Assembly (NCBI GenBank): GCA_028023455.1
Contig: JAQFVV010000144.1
Location: 250,001-314,000 of the forward strand
Length of the DNA stretch: 64,000 bases
Origin: Epiperipatus broadwayi
Lineage: Eukaryota > Onychophora > Udeonychophora > Euonychophora > Peripatidae
Reading direction: 5' to 3'
Part shown: piece by piece, positions 61,841-64,000 of the stretch
Position numbering within the stretch: the first letter of the stretch is position 1
Layout of the letters: each line of letters begins with the position of its first letter
Position numbers and translations under genes: made by a program
The notes under the pieces: model-generated
Databases searched by the model: none
Seen by the model: the letters and a program-made list of their open reading frames with translations, nothing else
What the model was told of the DNA's origin: nothing

Positions 61841-62056
61841 TTAAAACAAACTTATGTCGGCATCTTCATTCTTCTCCTCTGAGCTCTGAGTGGGCTTCAA
61901 GTTAACTGGCTGTGTGGTGAGGATTTCATCTATTTAGGCATAGGCAAAGCAGTTTTTGTCATTTTTGTGGACGGCTGGAACTGGCATGGTCACATCTTGA
62001 TGGCTTGAGACAGAGAAAGGGTGGTGCACTGGCTGGTTGTCTACCCCATGGTCATT
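61841..62056 (-). pseudogene. Possible terminal exon of unknown gene, one in-frame stop
   Basis: The minus frame from 62056 gives 40 codons (NDHGVDNQPVHHPFSVSSHQ, then PVPAVHKNDKNCFAYA). It reaches TAA at 61934-61936, then gives 30 more (IDEILTTQPVNLKPTQSSEE ending DADISLF) to TAA at 61841-61843. Composition is protein-like and far from the AT-rich background; an acidic C-terminal tail is plausible for a membrane-protein cytoplasmic end. No good splice acceptor is visible upstream. I recognise no family. It may be a pseudogene exon or a transposon piece. Confidence 0.3.
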
Positions 62057-63768
62057 TTACTGGACTCTCTGGTATATTGCTTCATATCTTCCTTTTTTAT
62101 ATATCTAATAATAATTAGGACTATTAATAAATTTTTATATGCTGTCTCGAATGGTTACTCGAATCCACAAAAGACAAGAGTTCTTAAAAGAACTGTATAA
62201 TGGATTTGTTCTTAAGAATGTCACTAATAGTCCTGTTCATAAATTAATCTCTTAGTATCTGGTTGCTTGGAGAATTCTGGAGCCAAAAAAGTGAATAACT
62301 TGCCCAGAATGACTGCCAAAAAAAGAATGAATCTCCCAGTACTGACTAACTTATCAAAATCACCCATAAGAACCAATTCAGATAGCCCTCTGAGAAGTAT
62401 GAATCAGCCAATTCTTTTAATTTAGCTTATCACTTAGATTATAACATTGCTTACAATTTTTCTGATTAAATTTTACATTTTAGGGTTTGATATAATGAGT
62501 AGTTTCCATCTTGATTGCTCAGACCACTTGATTACAGCTATTCAATTCAAAAGAATTTTTATTTTATATTAAAAAAAAAGATAACATTTTAATTATAGCA
62601 TTATCAAACATTTTGCTTTTGGTCAGATTTTTGCAAAAGCAATTAACATTCTTTGTTTATAGAATAAAATTAGTTTTTAGAGAAGTAATTAAAAAAATAA
62701 AAAATATATACAAGTATGTTGGAACAATTACTTCAATTATTTATTTTACTAATACGTTCTAACATTTGATTCATTTGTTTAATAAAGATTGTTTTTCTCT
62801 ATTTGAATTTTCCAGAGAAAAGCAAAATATATAAAGGTGATAAATTATAAAAAATATACTAAAAAATAAAATAAAAAATACATGAGTTTATTATATGTGT
62901 ACAATATTTCTGTGTCAATTTCATGTTACTTTAAATTGGTATGTGTGGGTATTTTAATCCTCAGACCCAACTTCCTTTTAATCTAGCACATTTTTATATT
63001 TGTTGTGTTTAATACAGACTTTGTGCAAGGCCATTTGATAATGCCTGGCACAATATATAGTAACACTAGAAAAATATATGTTATAAAACTTACAAATATC
63101 TGCATTACATATTTCACAATTTAAAAATATATGACCAGATTTATTAAAAAAAGAGGGGAAAATCAAATAAATGAGAAAAGTCAAAAGTAATAATTAATTA
63201 AGAAATGGTTTGAAAACATAATTTTAAAAGTAAAAGATTGCATTATATTATGCTTTTAAAATAGAGTAAAACTATTAAAAGTGAGTGGTGAAAGGAATTA
63301 GAAAGAAAAGGATTTAAAAAAAACTCCTTTTGATAAATTAAAAAAATAAGTTAAAAGAATAAGTGTGTAAAAATAAATATTAGTGAAAAATCTAGAATAA
63401 AAAGGATTAATTAATTAATCAATATAAGAAAACTTTTTGAATGCCAGTAAAGATTGCTGGCTGATAATAAAATCAAAACCAATAATGCTAATCATTAAAA
63501 ACTATGTAAGCTATTTATTCAATAAATGTGAAGAGATAGTAGATTAATATAGAAAAAAGATTAGATTAAGGGAAAATGTAAAAATCAATTAGATTAAAAA
63601 AACAAAATTTAATTAAAAAAATAGATTTAAAGTATGATTAAAACTGAAGATGTGATAAGGAAAGGAACAATGGGAGAGAAAAAAGTATAAAAGGTTGCAA
63701 CTAGCTATTGTTATTCTGCTCTTGAGTCTGTACATTACTCCAATCCTTTATGCTATTAATGATTCATT
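62057..63768. other. Non-coding stretch, purine-rich towards the end
   Basis: No gene is recognised. 62.15-62.4 kb is moderately complex without open frames. From about 63.2 to 63.7 kb the plus strand is strongly A/G-rich. Confidence 0.5.
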
Positions 63769-64000
63769 ATGTTGTTCATTGCTCCAGCCATTCAGAAATC
63801 TAAGGACAGAATAGAGCCAGTCATTACCACTATGGAAAATATTATTGCAGAAGCTGCAGTACTAGCAACATGCATTGCTAGACTGCATTAGAAGTGTTTG
63901 ACTGAGCTTCAAGCCCCAAAGTCATTTGCCAAAAATTCAACAGTCCACATTTGGAACCAACTCTTGAAACCAACACTTAAATCACAAGATAAGATGCTGC
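63769..64000 (+). pseudogene. Possible ORF running off the window, one in-frame stop
   Basis: ATG at 63769 opens 40 codons (MLFIAPAIQKSKDRIEPVIT, then MENIIAEAAVLATCIARLH) to TAG at 63889-63891. The same frame stays open to the end of the window (KCLTELQAPKSFAKNST, then VHIWNQLLKPTLKSQDKML). One stop in 77 codons in DNA this AT-rich suggests former coding sequence. Family is not recognised. It could be the 5' end of a decayed transposon protein or a gene with a base error. Confidence 0.35.

Overview
This window is AT-rich eukaryotic DNA, by eye about three quarters A+T, with no operon-like packing, no complete protein-coding gene, and long non-coding stretches. The remnants it holds (RTE-type and jockey/CR1-type LINEs, a pogo/Tigger transposase, an hAT-like element with terminal inverted repeats, an LTR-type element) and several weak spliced-exon candidates point to an invertebrate animal genome, seen in intergenic or intronic repeat-rich DNA. 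I cannot name the species. A 500-N assembly gap lies at 18687-19186.

Layout. 1-8.97 kb: plain AT-rich DNA with a foldback repeat (2.25-2.64 kb), diverged repeats (5.6-6.6 kb) and a decayed hammerhead-family fragment near 6.45 kb. 8.97-12.42 kb: two 1.35-kb direct repeats around a 0.74-kb core, read as a minus-strand LTR-type element with a TATA box in each repeat. 12.85-14.56 kb: a decayed minus-strand LINE interrupted by a TA-flanked MITE. 17.2-19.2 kb: a 75-bp tandem duplication, a 0.46-kb foldback and the gap. 21.0-22.06 and 30.06-31.0 kb: family A. 27.95-28.4 kb: hAT-like element. 33.98-35.75 kb: family B array, with relatives at 29.7, 47.8-48.5 and 59.85-60.3 kb. 38.9-39.44 kb: a TATA-like site followed by a possible exon. 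44.1-44.6 kb: LINE trace. 46.0-46.8 kb: Tigger trace. 56.19-56.55 kb: foldback. 56.9-59.17 kb: 5'-truncated RTE element. The last 230 bases hold a nearly open reading frame running off the window.

The most interesting content is families A and B. Both are built from roughly 450-475-bp units arranged head-to-tail and then head-to-head. Three of the arrays are flanked by 10-14-bp direct repeats that look like target-site duplications. Each unit carries a motif matching a type I hammerhead self-cleaving ribozyme: CUGANGA box, stem II, GAAA box, very short stem III, NUH cleavage site, and a two-part stem I with an internal loop. Family A has three copies with both core boxes intact. Family B copies keep the fold, and two copies show a compensatory base-pair change in stem I. 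These look like retrozyme- or Penelope-type non-autonomous retroelements whose RNA could self-process to unit length. No autonomous partner is visible here.
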